Assembly: GCA_944323475.1 (NCBI GenBank)
Contig: CALUSQ010000013.1
Span: forward strand, 1 to 53,322
Reading direction: 5' to 3'
DNA: 53,322 bases
DNA from: Candidatus Gastranaerophilales bacterium
GTDB taxonomy: Bacteria > Cyanobacteriota > Vampirovibrionia > Gastranaerophilales > Gastranaerophilaceae
Shown here one piece after another: positions 40,227 to 49,496 of this stretch (position 1 is its first letter; every line of letters begins with the position of its first letter). The notes below the pieces were generated by a model that had not been told where the DNA came from, ran no database searches, and was given only the letters and a program-made list of their open reading frames with translations. Position numbers and translations under genes: made by a program.

Positions 40227-41303
40227 ATGTATGTAAATAAGTGTACCAAATGTGGAGCGGAATTCGAAACTAAAAACCCTAAAAGGGTTATTTGTCCAAA
40301 CTGCTTATATCCTGACAAAAAAGGTTTTGATTCTAGTTCTGAAAATGATGAAAATTCTCAAGGTCAACATCAAGAATCGTCATCACAAGAAAAAACAAAT
40401 TCTTATAGTTATGGTGGTGGATATTCTACAGAAGGGTATCCAAGAAGAGAAGAAAACTCATATCAACAAGACAGACAAAGATATGACTCTCAAAGAAACT
40501 ATAATCAAGGATACCAAAGACCACAAAACAATTATGATAGACCACGTCCTCAAAGACCTTATGATAGAAATGAAGGTTATCAACGCTCACAAGGTGGTTA
40601 TCAGCGTCAAGGCTATCAACGTCCGCAACAACGTTCTCAAGGCGGATATCAAAAATCACAAGGCGGATATAATAGACCCCAGGGTGGATTTAATAGATCA
40701 CAAGGAGGTTATAACAGACCTCAAGGTAACAGACGTCCGCAGCAAGGTCGTCCACAAAGACCGCAAAAGCAACTTTTGGTTAATAGAGAACAATTACTCC
40801 AAATTGAAGAACTGTATAAAAAGATGTTACCTCTTCCAAATCCTGATGCTCACGAGGTAATTGGTGAACAAATTGGTTTGGAAGCAAGAAAAGTATTTTT
40901 TGGTATAAATCTTATTAGACAAAAAATGATGTTGCCAAAGCTTACCTTTCCAAAAAGAAAACTTGCTGTATCTCCAGATCAGCTTACTGCAATAAAGATG
41001 TTATATGAACCGTTATTGCCTTTGCCACCAATTGGCTGCCATAAAATTATTGCAGCTCAGCTTAAAATTGATGAATGGCGTGTTCATGTCGGTATAGGTC
41101 TTATTAGAAAGCAGATGGGGCTAGATAGATGGAATCCTGAAAGAGAAGATGCTCCTGCAGAATTTAAAGTTAAGCCGCAACAAGAATCAGCTGAAAATGA
41201 TTCAGTTTCTTCTGCTGAAGATAAGCCTGTTAAAAAAACTAGAGGCAGAAAAAAAGCTGTTGACAAGGAAGAAACAGCAGACGATGTAAAAGAAAATGAG
41301 TAA
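40227..41303 (+). CDS. Zinc-ribbon protein with disordered Arg/Gln/Tyr/Gly region and duplicated helical domain
   Basis: 358 residues. A four-Cys zinc ribbon (residues 5-26: CTKCGA, CPNC); an acidic/Ser linker; a low-complexity stretch (about 60-180) of QRPQ, GGYQ, NRPQGG units rich in Gln, Arg, Tyr, Gly, Asn; a duplicated 55-residue domain (about 183-305) in which REQLLQIEELYKKMLPLPNP matches PDQLTAIKMLYEPLLPLPPI and both end in RxGI/NLIRxxM; and a Lys-rich tail. The low-complexity part resembles RNA-binding disordered regions. Co-transcribed with rimM (8-base overlap), so a role in ribosome or RNA biology is likely but unproven. Confidence 0.75.
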   Translation: MYVNKCTKCGAEFETKNPKRVICPNCLYPDKKGFDSSSENDENSQGQHQESSSQEKTNSYSYGGGYSTEGYPRREENSYQQDRQRYDSQRNYNQGYQRPQNNYDRPRPQRPYDRNEGYQRSQGGYQRQGYQRPQQRSQGGYQKSQGGYNRPQGGFNRSQGGYNRPQGNRRPQQGRPQRPQKQLLVNREQLLQIEELYKKMLPLPNPDAHEVIGEQIGLEARKVFFGINLIRQKMMLPKLTFPKRKLAVSPDQLTAIKMLYEPLLPLPPIGCHKIIAAQLKIDEWRVHVGIGLIRKQMGLDRWNPEREDAPAEFKVKPQQESAENDSVSSAEDKPVKKTRGRKKAVDKEETADDVKENE

Positions 41304-41826
41304 ATTAGTTTCTGTCGGTAAGATATTAAATTTTCATGGTATAAAAGGTGAAGCTAAAGTTGGATTTACTTCTGGGAAAGAAGATTTAATAAGAAGTTTA
41401 AAATCCGTTTATATCTTTCGCAATAATGTTAAAACTATTTACGAAGTTCGATCTGTAAGATTTCATAAAAATTTTGCAATTATTAAATTTAAGGGCGTAG
41501 ATTCAATAAATGATGTTGAATTGATTAAAGGGTTACTTATTCATGTTACTGAAGAAGCATTAAAAGCTAGACTTAAAAAAGACGAGTTTTTGATAAATGA
41601 TTTAATTGGTATGGATGTATATGATACAGACAATCACAAAATAGGTAAAGTTGCTGATATGGGGGAAAATAAAGCTTCAAACATTATAGAGGTTGAGAAG
41701 CTTAATGGCTTAAAATTTATGATTCCTTTTGTAAAAGAATGGGTCCCTTTGGTTGATATTGATAAAAACATGATTGTTATAAAATACTCAGATGGTATTG
41801 ATATGACACAAGAGTCAAAGGAATAA
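41296..41826 (+). CDS. rimM: 16S rRNA processing protein RimM
   Basis: 176 residues. Binds S19 and assists 30S head maturation. N-terminal beta-barrel (GKILNFHGIKGEAKVGF) and C-terminal PRC-barrel (about 95-170; LIGMDVYDTDNHKIGKVADM, FVKEWVPLVDID) are present at normal length. Overlaps the upstream gene and is 2 bases before trmD. Confidence 0.95.
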   Translation: MSKLVSVGKILNFHGIKGEAKVGFTSGKEDLIRSLKSVYIFRNNVKTIYEVRSVRFHKNFAIIKFKGVDSINDVELIKGLLIHVTEEALKARLKKDEFLINDLIGMDVYDTDNHKIGKVADMGENKASNIIEVEKLNGLKFMIPFVKEWVPLVDIDKNMIVIKYSDGIDMTQESKE

Positions 41827-41828
41827 AT

Positions 41829-42572
41829 ATGAAATTTGATGTTTTAACTTTGTTTCCTGAGATGATTAATCAAGCTTGTTCTCATAGTATTATTGCAAGA
41901 GGAATTGAGTCAGGTGTAATTGAAATTAATGCTGTAAATCCCCGTGATTTTACTAAAGATAAACACAAAAAAGTTGATGATACTCCTTTTGGCGGCGGTG
42001 CCGGTATGGTTTTGATGTGCCAGCCTTATTTTGACTGTTTTGATTCTATCGAAAAAGACAACAATACTGAGGTTATAATTCTTTCCCCACAGGGTCAAAC
42101 GTTTAATCAGAAAATGTCTTGTAAACTAGCCGAAAAAAAACATATTATAATGATTTGTGGGCATTATGAAGGGTTTGACGAAAGAATTAAACTTTATACA
42201 AAAGCGAAAGAAGTTTCTATAGGCGATTATGTCCTAACAGGCGGTGAGTTGCCAGCGCTTTGTATGATTGATTCTATATCAAGAAATATTGATGGTTTTT
42301 TGGGAAAAATTGATTCTGCTCATTATGATTCTTTTGCTGACGGACTTTTAGAATATCCTCAGTATACCAAACCTCGTGAATATTATGGTCTTTCTGTCCC
42401 GGAAGTTCTTGTTGGCGGAAATCATCTTGAAATAGCAAAGTGGAGAAGGAAGCAGCAAATGCTTGTTACTTTAAAGAAAAGGCCAGATTTATTTGAAAAA
42501 TTTCAAAAAAAATGCGAAAATAAAGAAGATTTAAAGCTTTTGAATGAGGTCATTAAAGAATTTCAAATTTAA
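41829..42572 (+). CDS. trmD: tRNA (guanine-N1)-methyltransferase
   Basis: 247 residues, normal length. Methylates G37 of tRNAs. MKFDVLTLFPEM start, HYEGFDERI, and the knot motif IGDYVLTGGELPALCMID with the DS segment are diagnostic. Follows rimM as in many bacteria. Weak ribosome binding site (AAGGAATA). Confidence 0.97.
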   Translation: MKFDVLTLFPEMINQACSHSIIARGIESGVIEINAVNPRDFTKDKHKKVDDTPFGGGAGMVLMCQPYFDCFDSIEKDNNTEVIILSPQGQTFNQKMSCKLAEKKHIIMICGHYEGFDERIKLYTKAKEVSIGDYVLTGGELPALCMIDSISRNIDGFLGKIDSAHYDSFADGLLEYPQYTKPREYYGLSVPEVLVGGNHLEIAKWRRKQQMLVTLKKRPDLFEKFQKKCENKEDLKLLNEVIKEFQI

Positions 42573-42606
42573 AATAATACATATGACATTATGCAGGTGT
42601 TAGATT

Positions 42607-43485
42607 ATGGAAATAAATAATGAACAGTTAACAAAATTATTTGATTTATCTGGTATAGATGTATCTATTGAAAATGCGGTTTCAGATGATATTACCAAAG
42701 CTTTAATATCAATAGAACGCAAGATTTTATCTTTTACATCTGAACAAACAGGTTTACCTGCTGAGTTTAATATTTTAATTGTTGATGATTTGGAGCTTTC
42801 AATATATCAATTCAATCAACTTTTGAAAAAAGTAGGTATTGTCCCAACTGTTGCAAGAAATAAACTTGAAGCGCTTGCTGAATTAAAGAAAAAGAAATTT
42901 GATTTTATTGTAGTTGATTTATTTTTGCCTGATGCAGAAGATGGTTTAGAACTTATTGATGAGTGTATAAAACTTCGTGAAGCTAAAAAGACTAACAAAA
43001 TTATTGTAATGTCAGGCACTGATGATAAGAATCTTATTGAAAAATGTTATAAGCTTGGAATTGATGAATTTGTGCCTAAAAGCAGTAATTGGCATGATCA
43101 GATTCTAAAATTTATTACAAGTTCTTTAACAACAAAAGATAATGAAGATTTTTTTAAGTATTTGATTAATGAAAATATTTGTTGTTATACGGTAAATAAA
43201 TTTAATTCAAAAAGACATATTGATAATTTGATCAAAGACGTTAATACCAGTCTTTATACAGGGTGTGTAAATATTATTTTTAATATGGAAAATATTAAAA
43301 TTTTTGATGATGAATATACTGCAACATTTACGGAATTATATAAAATGTGCAAAGAGAAAAAAGGGCAGTTTATTTTAGTTAAGATATCTGATTCTTTGAA
43401 ATTAGCATTAGCAGATGCTTTTTTAGACAATTTAATTCCTATTTGTTCATCAGTAGATGTTGCTGTTGGAAAAATATCTGACTAG
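42607..43485 (+). CDS. Receiver (REC) plus STAS-like domain protein
   Basis: 292 residues. Residues 1-50 are a helical lead; 54-165 are a REC domain with acid pair Asp60-Asp61, phospho-acceptor Asp104 (VVDLFLPD), Ser136 (VMSGTDD) and Lys158 (FVPKSS); 190-290 resemble a STAS (anti-sigma-factor antagonist) fold, but the usual phosphorylated Ser is replaced by a DDE run (Asp234-Glu236). This would couple a histidine kinase to an antagonist output. Start at 42607 (ATG, weak ribosome binding site AGGTG), 34 bases after trmD. No kinase gene nearby. Confidence 0.8.
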   Translation: MEINNEQLTKLFDLSGIDVSIENAVSDDITKALISIERKILSFTSEQTGLPAEFNILIVDDLELSIYQFNQLLKKVGIVPTVARNKLEALAELKKKKFDFIVVDLFLPDAEDGLELIDECIKLREAKKTNKIIVMSGTDDKNLIEKCYKLGIDEFVPKSSNWHDQILKFITSSLTTKDNEDFFKYLINENICCYTVNKFNSKRHIDNLIKDVNTSLYTGCVNIIFNMENIKIFDDEYTATFTELYKMCKEKKGQFILVKISDSLKLALADAFLDNLIPICSSVDVAVGKISD

Positions 43486-43916
43486 TTTTCGATCATTTCA
43501 AGTCTTTTTAGATGTCTTTCTTCAAGGAATGTTGTATTTAGCCATATATCAACAATGTCTTTTGCTAGTTCTGTACCGATAATTCTTGCACCGAAGCATA
43601 GAATATTTGAATCATTATGTAATCTGGACATTTTAGCAGAACAAGTATCTGAAACTACCGCAGCTCTAATTCCTTTAACTTTGTTTGCTACTATACTCAT
43701 TCCAATGCCAGTTCCGCATATAAGTATTCCTTTTTCAAATTCTTTGGTTGCAACTCTTTGGGCAACTTCTTTTGCTATTATTGGATAATCACAAGTTTTT
43801 TCTTCATAAGTGCCTGCATCTGTTATATCATAACCTTTTTTTTCTAAATATTTTATTATAATGTTTTTTAAATCAAAGCCTGCGTGATCACATCCTAATA
43901 TAATTTTTGGTTTCAT
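43482..43916 (-). CDS. rpiB: Ribose-5-phosphate isomerase B (LacAB family)
   Basis: 144 residues. Interconverts ribose-5-phosphate and ribulose-5-phosphate. GCDHAGFDLKN, CGTGIGMSIVANKVKGIRAA (catalytic Cys), and HNDSNILCFGARI are diagnostic. Start at ATG 43916 after GGAGT; a frame up to 43934 adds MFWSNN only. Converges with the REC-STAS gene, overlapping by 4 bases. Confidence 0.95.
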   Translation of the reverse strand: MKPKIILGCDHAGFDLKNIIIKYLEKKGYDITDAGTYEEKTCDYPIIAKEVAQRVATKEFEKGILICGTGIGMSIVANKVKGIRAAVVSDTCSAKMSRLHNDSNILCFGARIIGTELAKDIVDIWLNTTFLEERHLKRLEMIEN

Positions 43917-44063
43917 ATTATTACTCCAAAACATTTTTTATTTATTATACAACATTCATTTGTAAATATATGTTACTAAATTATAATTTATTCTAAAGTT
44001 ATTTTGCATGTTATCCGATTAATAATTTGTGGATGATAATTTATAGATGAAGGATGTGTTAAA

Positions 44064-44270
44064 GTGTTTGATAAGATTATTGAAGGTGTAAATAATTTAG
44101 AAGAACTTATGTGTGAATATTCGGAAATGAATTCTTTTTTATTTACTCACAATAAAATTTATATGATTACAAGTAATTATATTTACAAAACTCCAGAGTA
44201 CAATCACCAACCTTATACTTTTAAGTATGGCGATTATTCTTTAAGTGATTATATCAAACAATACGTTTAA
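44064..44270 (+). CDS. Small hypothetical protein
   Basis: 68 residues, starts with GTG after GAAGGA. Tyr-rich (IYMITSNYIYKTPEYNHQ), no recognised family, no signal peptide. Isolated between convergent neighbours. May be genuine but has little support beyond length and ribosome binding site. Confidence 0.45.
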   Translation: MFDKIIEGVNNLEELMCEYSEMNSFLFTHNKIYMITSNYIYKTPEYNHQPYTFKYGDYSLSDYIKQYV

Positions 44271-44274
44271 TAAT

Positions 44275-44808
44275 TTACTTATCTTTGTTCAAAAAACTCT
44301 TTATATCATTTGCAAGTTTGATTGATTCAGCTTGCAAATTTTCATATGTTGAGTCATTTTTTATAACATAGTTCCAATCTTTTACATCATCTAAATCAAC
44401 TTCTGTAACATCAGTCTCGCCTATTAGTTGACCTCGTTTGCTTCTAATCTCTCTTGAAGCTTCAACTCTTATTGTATATGCATTTTCTGCTTTAAAAAAT
44501 TCAAGTTCTCTTTTAACTCTTACATCGGGAACTATTATATTGCCATCAAGAGATATTACTTTTTTTATCCAGTAATCTTTGTCTTCTGATCTTCTTTTGT
44601 TGCCTAAGTTTATAAGATCTTGTCTATAGAGATGTTTATTTTTTTCAATTTCTTCAAAAGGTATGCCTGTTTTTTCAGAATATTCTATTTTTATTGCATC
44701 ACCTAAACCTATTCTTTTAAAGTTTGTTAAGTTTTCTAACAATATTTTGGCTACTGTATCCTTACCGCTATACTGTTTTCCAGAAAGTATAATTATTTTT
44801 TCTGCCAT
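44275..44808 (-). CDS. P-loop kinase related to animal-type phosphomevalonate kinase
   Basis: 177 residues. N-terminal P-loop SGKQYSGKDTVA; then YRQDLINLGNKRRSEDKDYW, NIIVPDVRVKRELEFFKAEN, TIRVEASREIRSKRGQ and LDDVKDWNYVIKND match, in order and spacing, the animal phosphomevalonate kinase family (PF04275). That family belongs to the NMP-kinase fold and also resembles dNMP kinases and dephospho-CoA kinase, so substrate is unclear. Start ATG 44808; GGAGA lies 10 bases upstream; TTG at 44817 is in frame. Confidence 0.75.
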   Translation of the reverse strand: MAEKIIILSGKQYSGKDTVAKILLENLTNFKRIGLGDAIKIEYSEKTGIPFEEIEKNKHLYRQDLINLGNKRRSEDKDYWIKKVISLDGNIIVPDVRVKRELEFFKAENAYTIRVEASREIRSKRGQLIGETDVTEVDLDDVKDWNYVIKNDSTYENLQAESIKLANDIKSFLNKDK

Positions 44809-44920
44809 TTTTATCAATTCTCCGACTTGAAATGTTTTCTTTATGATGTATATTATTATACACCAATAAATTACTACTAACTAAACTAGATTGGGTTCTC
44901 CCCCTGAAGAAAGTCTGAAG

Positions 44921-45109
44921 ATGAAGATTAATAAGATAGATGTAAGTTTTCGTTTAAGAAGTCTGCTGCCAAGAAATAATGCAGAAAATTATGTGCGTGC
45001 AAAACAAAAATATGCTGATGCAGAGTATATAGTTCAGATGAAAGATTCAATTAATAGTACATCTGCATCTCGTTCTAATCAAGTGTTGAGAGATCTTGGA
45101 TTGTTTTAA
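44921..45109 (+). CDS. Small hypothetical basic protein
   Basis: 62 residues, basic, helical (IDVSFRLRSLLPRNNAENYV), no family recognised. Upstream frame reads to TTG 44891 without a clear start; ATG 44921 has GAAGAAAG 15 to 8 bases before. Overlaps the convergent recG 3' end by 35 bases. Confidence 0.4.
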   Translation: MKINKIDVSFRLRSLLPRNNAENYVRAKQKYADAEYIVQMKDSINSTSASRSNQVLRDLGLF

Positions 45110-47477
45110 ATTTATCTTCAAGTTCTTTATAAAGATTTTGATTAAGTGTTTTCTCTGTATTTAGTTCGTCAACAAGCTTGAAGGCTTCTTTTCGTGCTAA
45201 TTCAAGTATTTTGGTGTCTTTAACTAAATCGGCAAGTGCAAAGTTTATCATACCACTTTGACGCGTTCCTAAAAATTCGCCGGGGCCTCTTATTTCTAAA
45301 TCTTTTTCTGAGATAATAAACCCGTTATTTGTTTCTTCCATAATTTTTAGGCGATCCATTGTTGTTTGTGCTGAATTTGCTGGTACAAGCAGGCAATATG
45401 ATTGCAGCTCTGAACGTCCAACTCTGCCTCTAAGCTGATGTAATTGTGATAATCCAAATCTTTCTGCATTTTCTATCATCATAACTGTAGCATTTGGAAC
45501 ATCCACACCAACTTCTACCACTGTTGTGCTGACTAGTATGTCATATTCTTTATTTTTGAATTTTTCCATAACATCATCTTTTTCAGAGTTAGAAAGTTTT
45601 CCGTGTAGCAGACCAATATTTAGATTTGGGAAAATTGTTTGTTTTAGCCTTTCTGCTTCTTTTGTTGCTGCTTTTGCCGAAAGTGTTTCACTTTCATCAA
45701 TCAACGGGTATACAATGTAGCACTGGTGTCCGTTGTTTATTTCAGATGAAATTAATTTATATGCTTGATTGCGTTGAGTTGGCTTTATAAGATATGTTTT
45801 TATCGGTTTTCTGTTTTTAGGCATTTCATCTATTACTGAAAAATCAAGATCGCCTTGTGTTGAAAGTGCAAGTGTCCTTGGGATAGGTGTTGCTGTCATT
45901 GTCAAAACTTGAGGATTAGCGCCTTTTATCATAAGTGCTGAACGTTGTTTTACTCCGAATCTGTGTTGTTCGTCAATTACTATTGCGCCTAAGTTCTTGA
46001 ACTCAATATTATCTTGAATTAGAGCGTGTGTACCTATAGCTATATTTATTTGTCCATTTTTTAGGTCTGTTTCAAGCTTTTTTCTCGTTTTTGAATTATT
46101 TGTACCTGTAAATAAACCTACACTTAAACCTAATGGTGTAAGCCATTTTACAAAGTTGTTAAAATGTTGTTGCGCAAGTATTTCTGTAGGTGCCATTAGT
46201 GCTCCTTGATAATTATTTTCTATTGCAGATAAAAGCATTGCACAAGCTACGACTGTTTTTCCGCTACCAACATCTCCTTGGAGAAGTCTTTGCATTGGTG
46301 TTTCAGATGCTATGTCTTTTAGTATTTCATCAAGTGCTTTATTTTGACCTTGAGTTAATGTAAACGGTAGATTTTTAACAAATGTTTGTACAAGACCATT
46401 TTTTTTGATTCTTAAAGGTATAGATTTATATTTTTTAGAGTTCTCTTCTCTTAAAAGTGCTAATTTAAGCTGTAATAGAAAGAATTCTTCAAAAACTATT
46501 GTATATCTTGCTTTTTCAAACATTTCTTCATTTTCAGGGAAATGAATTTGTTTTATCGCTTGATTTCTATTGATTAGTTTGTTTCTAATCATTATTTCGT
46601 CTGGGATTATATTGTGCAATGTTGGAGTAAACTGTTCGATTGCGTTAAATATTGCTCGTCTCAGCGTTTTTATATTCAAACCTTCTATCAGTTGATATAC
46701 AGGAACTATTCTTGCTAGATTTAGGTTTTTCCCGCTTTCAAATTCTCCTGAAAGTACTTGAAATTCTGGTTTATCAATTGTATACATTCCGGAAAATTTA
46801 TCTATTTTGGCTTTTCCTGAGACGATAATATTTGAACCTTTTATAAATTGTGATTTGTAACGTTCTAGCATGTAGCGATTGGCTTTTGCATAGAAAAAAT
46901 TTAACTTGATGTGACCTGTTTCATCAGCTACTGTAACTGATATTATTCCTAAGTTGTTTTTTGAATTGTAAGCGCTTATGGACTTGATAGAGCCGATTAT
47001 TGTCGAATTAACACCGTCTTTTAAGTCTTTTATAAATGTTCTCGAAGAGTAATCTATGTGTCGTTTGGGAAAGTAAAAAAGCAGGTCTTTTGCAGTATAT
47101 ATACCAAGTTTGTTCAATAGATTACCAACTTTTGGGCCTACACCTTTGATATACATTACATCCGTTTGGGTTGGATCTTTAAGCTCTATATTCTGATCAA
47201 TTTTTTTGACTTCTCCTTTAGGGCTGATTTCCTCTCTAAGGGTTTTGACAAGTCTTTGAACTGCTTTTCTTCTAGTTGCAACTGTTGCCATTGAATAAGT
47301 TTCAAACTCTTTTGTCAATATAACCCATTTGGGGTTTCTTTTTGATTTTTTATATAATTTATGCAGTTCTCTGAGTATAAACCCTGAAAATGTGTCCGTT
47401 TTACCCCTAATGTCTATATATAGATGTTTCTGCTCAATTTCTATAGCTTGTTTTAGCTGCTCAATATTTTCTATCAT
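45075..47477 (-). CDS. recG: ATP-dependent DNA helicase RecG
   Basis: 800 residues, longer than E. coli RecG (693). Remodels stalled forks and Holliday junctions. An added N-terminal part of about 110 residues precedes the helix-hairpin-helix (IKGVGPKVGNLLNKLGI) and the wedge/OB domain; helicase core has GDVGSGKT, DEQHRFG, MTATPIPRTL, TTVVEVGVDVPN and QLRGRVGR. The N-terminal extension is reminiscent of cyanobacterial RecG. No good ribosome binding site; begins 6 bases after the nucleotide cyclase stop, so probably translated by coupling. Confidence 0.96.
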   Translation of the reverse strand: MIENIEQLKQAIEIEQKHLYIDIRGKTDTFSGFILRELHKLYKKSKRNPKWVILTKEFETYSMATVATRRKAVQRLVKTLREEISPKGEVKKIDQNIELKDPTQTDVMYIKGVGPKVGNLLNKLGIYTAKDLLFYFPKRHIDYSSRTFIKDLKDGVNSTIIGSIKSISAYNSKNNLGIISVTVADETGHIKLNFFYAKANRYMLERYKSQFIKGSNIIVSGKAKIDKFSGMYTIDKPEFQVLSGEFESGKNLNLARIVPVYQLIEGLNIKTLRRAIFNAIEQFTPTLHNIIPDEIMIRNKLINRNQAIKQIHFPENEEMFEKARYTIVFEEFFLLQLKLALLREENSKKYKSIPLRIKKNGLVQTFVKNLPFTLTQGQNKALDEILKDIASETPMQRLLQGDVGSGKTVVACAMLLSAIENNYQGALMAPTEILAQQHFNNFVKWLTPLGLSVGLFTGTNNSKTRKKLETDLKNGQINIAIGTHALIQDNIEFKNLGAIVIDEQHRFGVKQRSALMIKGANPQVLTMTATPIPRTLALSTQGDLDFSVIDEMPKNRKPIKTYLIKPTQRNQAYKLISSEINNGHQCYIVYPLIDESETLSAKAATKEAERLKQTIFPNLNIGLLHGKLSNSEKDDVMEKFKNKEYDILVSTTVVEVGVDVPNATVMMIENAERFGLSQLHQLRGRVGRSELQSYCLLVPANSAQTTMDRLKIMEETNNGFIISEKDLEIRGPGEFLGTRQSGMINFALADLVKDTKILELARKEAFKLVDELNTEKTLNQNLYKELEDKFKTIQDLSTLD

Positions 47478-47482
47478 TGTAA

Positions 47483-48568
47483 TTATTCTGTGATTCTTAG
47501 CACTTCATAGATGTTTATTTTTTTGATTTTACCTTTTATTGTAACTTCTCTAATTTTTATAACGTCTACAATTTGAGATATTTTTGAATAGGTATTTTCA
47601 CTAATTAAAATATGTGTTTTATAAATTTTGTTATAATCTTCTATTCTGCTTGCAATATTTACTGCGTCACCAATAACTGTATATTCAAATCTATTATTAG
47701 TTCCGACGTTGCCTATAAATGCTTCTCCTGTATTTATTCCAATACCTATGTCAATTTTAGGTTTGCCTTCTGATACCCATCTTTCTTTTATTTTTTTTAC
47801 TTTTTCTCTTAGCTCATATGCGCATTTTACGGCATTTTCTGCATGGTTTTTATCAATATTGGGATCACCAAATACAACAAGTACTGCATCGCCTATAAAT
47901 TTATTTATTACCCCGTTATATTTAGTAATTATTGGTTCAAGTTCAGTAAAATATTCATTTAATAGTGCAGAAACTTCATCAGCTTTTCTTTTTTCAGAGA
48001 GGGATGTGAAGCCTCTTATGTCAGCAAACATTACTGAAATTTCTGCTCTTTTTCCTCCCAATTCTATATTTGCTTTGTTTTTTAAAATTTTGTTTTTTAT
48101 GTCTTTAGATATATATTTCCCTAATACATTTTCAATTTTTTTATCAACACTTTCTTTGAAGTTGTTGATATAACCATTAGAAAATATTTTTGCTATAGCA
48201 ATTGCAAAAAATGGTGAAGCTAAGTTGATAAAAATTAAGTTATTTAATAGTAAGTTATATGCTATTAGGTAGGCTATTATGAAGAATATAAGGATTATCA
48301 ATGGAATATTTGTTGATAAAAACGTAAAAATAAGGAAAAAAATTAATCCTGTTGAAAATGTAATAACTAATCTTATATTCTCATTTATTATAGAAAAATT
48401 TGTACTGTTTATTTGATTTTTTATTTTATTTATATCAGTAGTTTGAAATTTTTGTTGTACAGCAACTGTATCAATTTTGTTATCAATATATTTATACGAC
48501 AAATTATTTAACGTAAACAAAACGCATAAAAATGAAAATATAAATAGCAATAGTAATCTTCTTTTCAT
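47483..48568 (-). CDS. Class III adenylate/guanylate cyclase, membrane-bound
   Basis: 361 residues. N-terminal helix (about 4-22), a 40-residue periplasmic segment, then three closely spaced hydrophobic helices (65-128), and a catalytic domain (about 172-360). Metal-binding Asp183 (FADIRGFT) and Asp227 (FIGDAVL), Lys223 (NKF), Asp301 (VIGDAVN), Asn304 and Arg308 for transition state. The Lys/Asp pair favours ATP as substrate, so cAMP. The sensor part is short, lacking a CHASE2 domain. Operon with recG. Confidence 0.9.
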   Translation of the reverse strand: MKRRLLLLFIFSFLCVLFTLNNLSYKYIDNKIDTVAVQQKFQTTDINKIKNQINSTNFSIINENIRLVITFSTGLIFFLIFTFLSTNIPLIILIFFIIAYLIAYNLLLNNLIFINLASPFFAIAIAKIFSNGYINNFKESVDKKIENVLGKYISKDIKNKILKNKANIELGGKRAEISVMFADIRGFTSLSEKRKADEVSALLNEYFTELEPIITKYNGVINKFIGDAVLVVFGDPNIDKNHAENAVKCAYELREKVKKIKERWVSEGKPKIDIGIGINTGEAFIGNVGTNNRFEYTVIGDAVNIASRIEDYNKIYKTHILISENTYSKISQIVDVIKIREVTIKGKIKKINIYEVLRITE

Positions 48569-48581
48569 ACTTCAATTTTAC

Positions 48582-49496
48582 TTATTTGTTTATCTTTTTG
48601 CAAGAAAGTGCTTTTGAGGGTTCAACATGGATTGTTATTTCTGTATTGCCAAGTTCATTTTCAATCTCTTTTTCCAAGTTGTCACACAAATCATGAGCGT
48701 GGTTTACTGTCATATTACCATCTACAAACAAAGTTATATTAATTTCTTTTCTTTTACCTGATTTTCTTGTTTTTATATCTTTTATGGCCGAATTATCGTT
48801 ATCAAAATGTTTTTTTATTGTTGAATTGATTAGACTTATTTCTTCATCAGGCAAAGATGCATCCATAAGATCATCATATGTCTTTTTACAAATTTTAATA
48901 CCTGTTTGTAAAATTACCATTGCTACTATCACTGCTATTAAAGAGTCTAATATATGCAAACCTGTATATTTTATAATAAGTAGTCCAGCTAATACAGTTA
49001 ATGAAGAAAATATATCTGTATTAAGATGTTGTGCATCTGAGTATACAGCAATTGAATCAGTCTCTTTTGCGACTTTGAACAAATATAGACTAACAGCAAT
49101 ATTGGCAACAACAGATATTGACATAACTGTAATACCTAATATTGAATTATTCAAAGGTTCTATTTCACCAGTAAGTTTTCTTGCTGCTTCATATATAATG
49201 TATAATGCAGCCAATATGATTATTACGCCTTCGATAAATCCGGCAGCATCTTCATATTTGCCATGGCCAAATGGATGTTTTTCATCAGCAGGTTTTTCTG
49301 ATTCGTGAACAGCAACACATGTAATTATTGAAGCAAGTAAATCACTGCCTGAGTGAATAGCTTCTGAAATAATACTTACGCTGCCAGAAATAAATCCTGC
49401 TATAAGTTTTAGAACTATCAAAAAAGAATTTGAAAGTACGGAAATAAATGCAGCAAGTTGTTTATTTTTAAAAAAATTACTCATTATTGCCTGCAA
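48582..49496 (-). CDS. Cation diffusion facilitator (metal efflux) family protein
   Basis: 304 residues. Six transmembrane helices (about 12-30, 35-55, 78-98, 112-132, 150-170, 178-198). Metal sites SEAIHSGSDL (helix II, HxxxD) and YSDAQHLNTD (helix V, HxxxD) are intact, followed by a ferredoxin-like cytoplasmic domain (NITLFVDGNMTVNHAHDLCD). Exports zinc, iron or manganese. Overlaps the FlgN-like gene by 13 bases. Confidence 0.93.
   Translation of the reverse strand: MQAIMSNFFKNKQLAAFISVLSNSFLIVLKLIAGFISGSVSIISEAIHSGSDLLASIITCVAVHESEKPADEKHPFGHGKYEDAAGFIEGVIIILAALYIIYEAARKLTGEIEPLNNSILGITVMSISVVANIAVSLYLFKVAKETDSIAVYSDAQHLNTDIFSSLTVLAGLLIIKYTGLHILDSLIAVIVAMVILQTGIKICKKTYDDLMDASLPDEEISLINSTIKKHFDNDNSAIKDIKTRKSGKRKEINITLFVDGNMTVNHAHDLCDNLEKEIENELGNTEITIHVEPSKALSCKKINK

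Noticed and set aside
40252..40860. 202-residue frame in the low-complexity region
   Set aside because: It is the +1 shadow of the zinc-ribbon gene's repeats, with no start signal; low-complexity DNA opens alternative frames.
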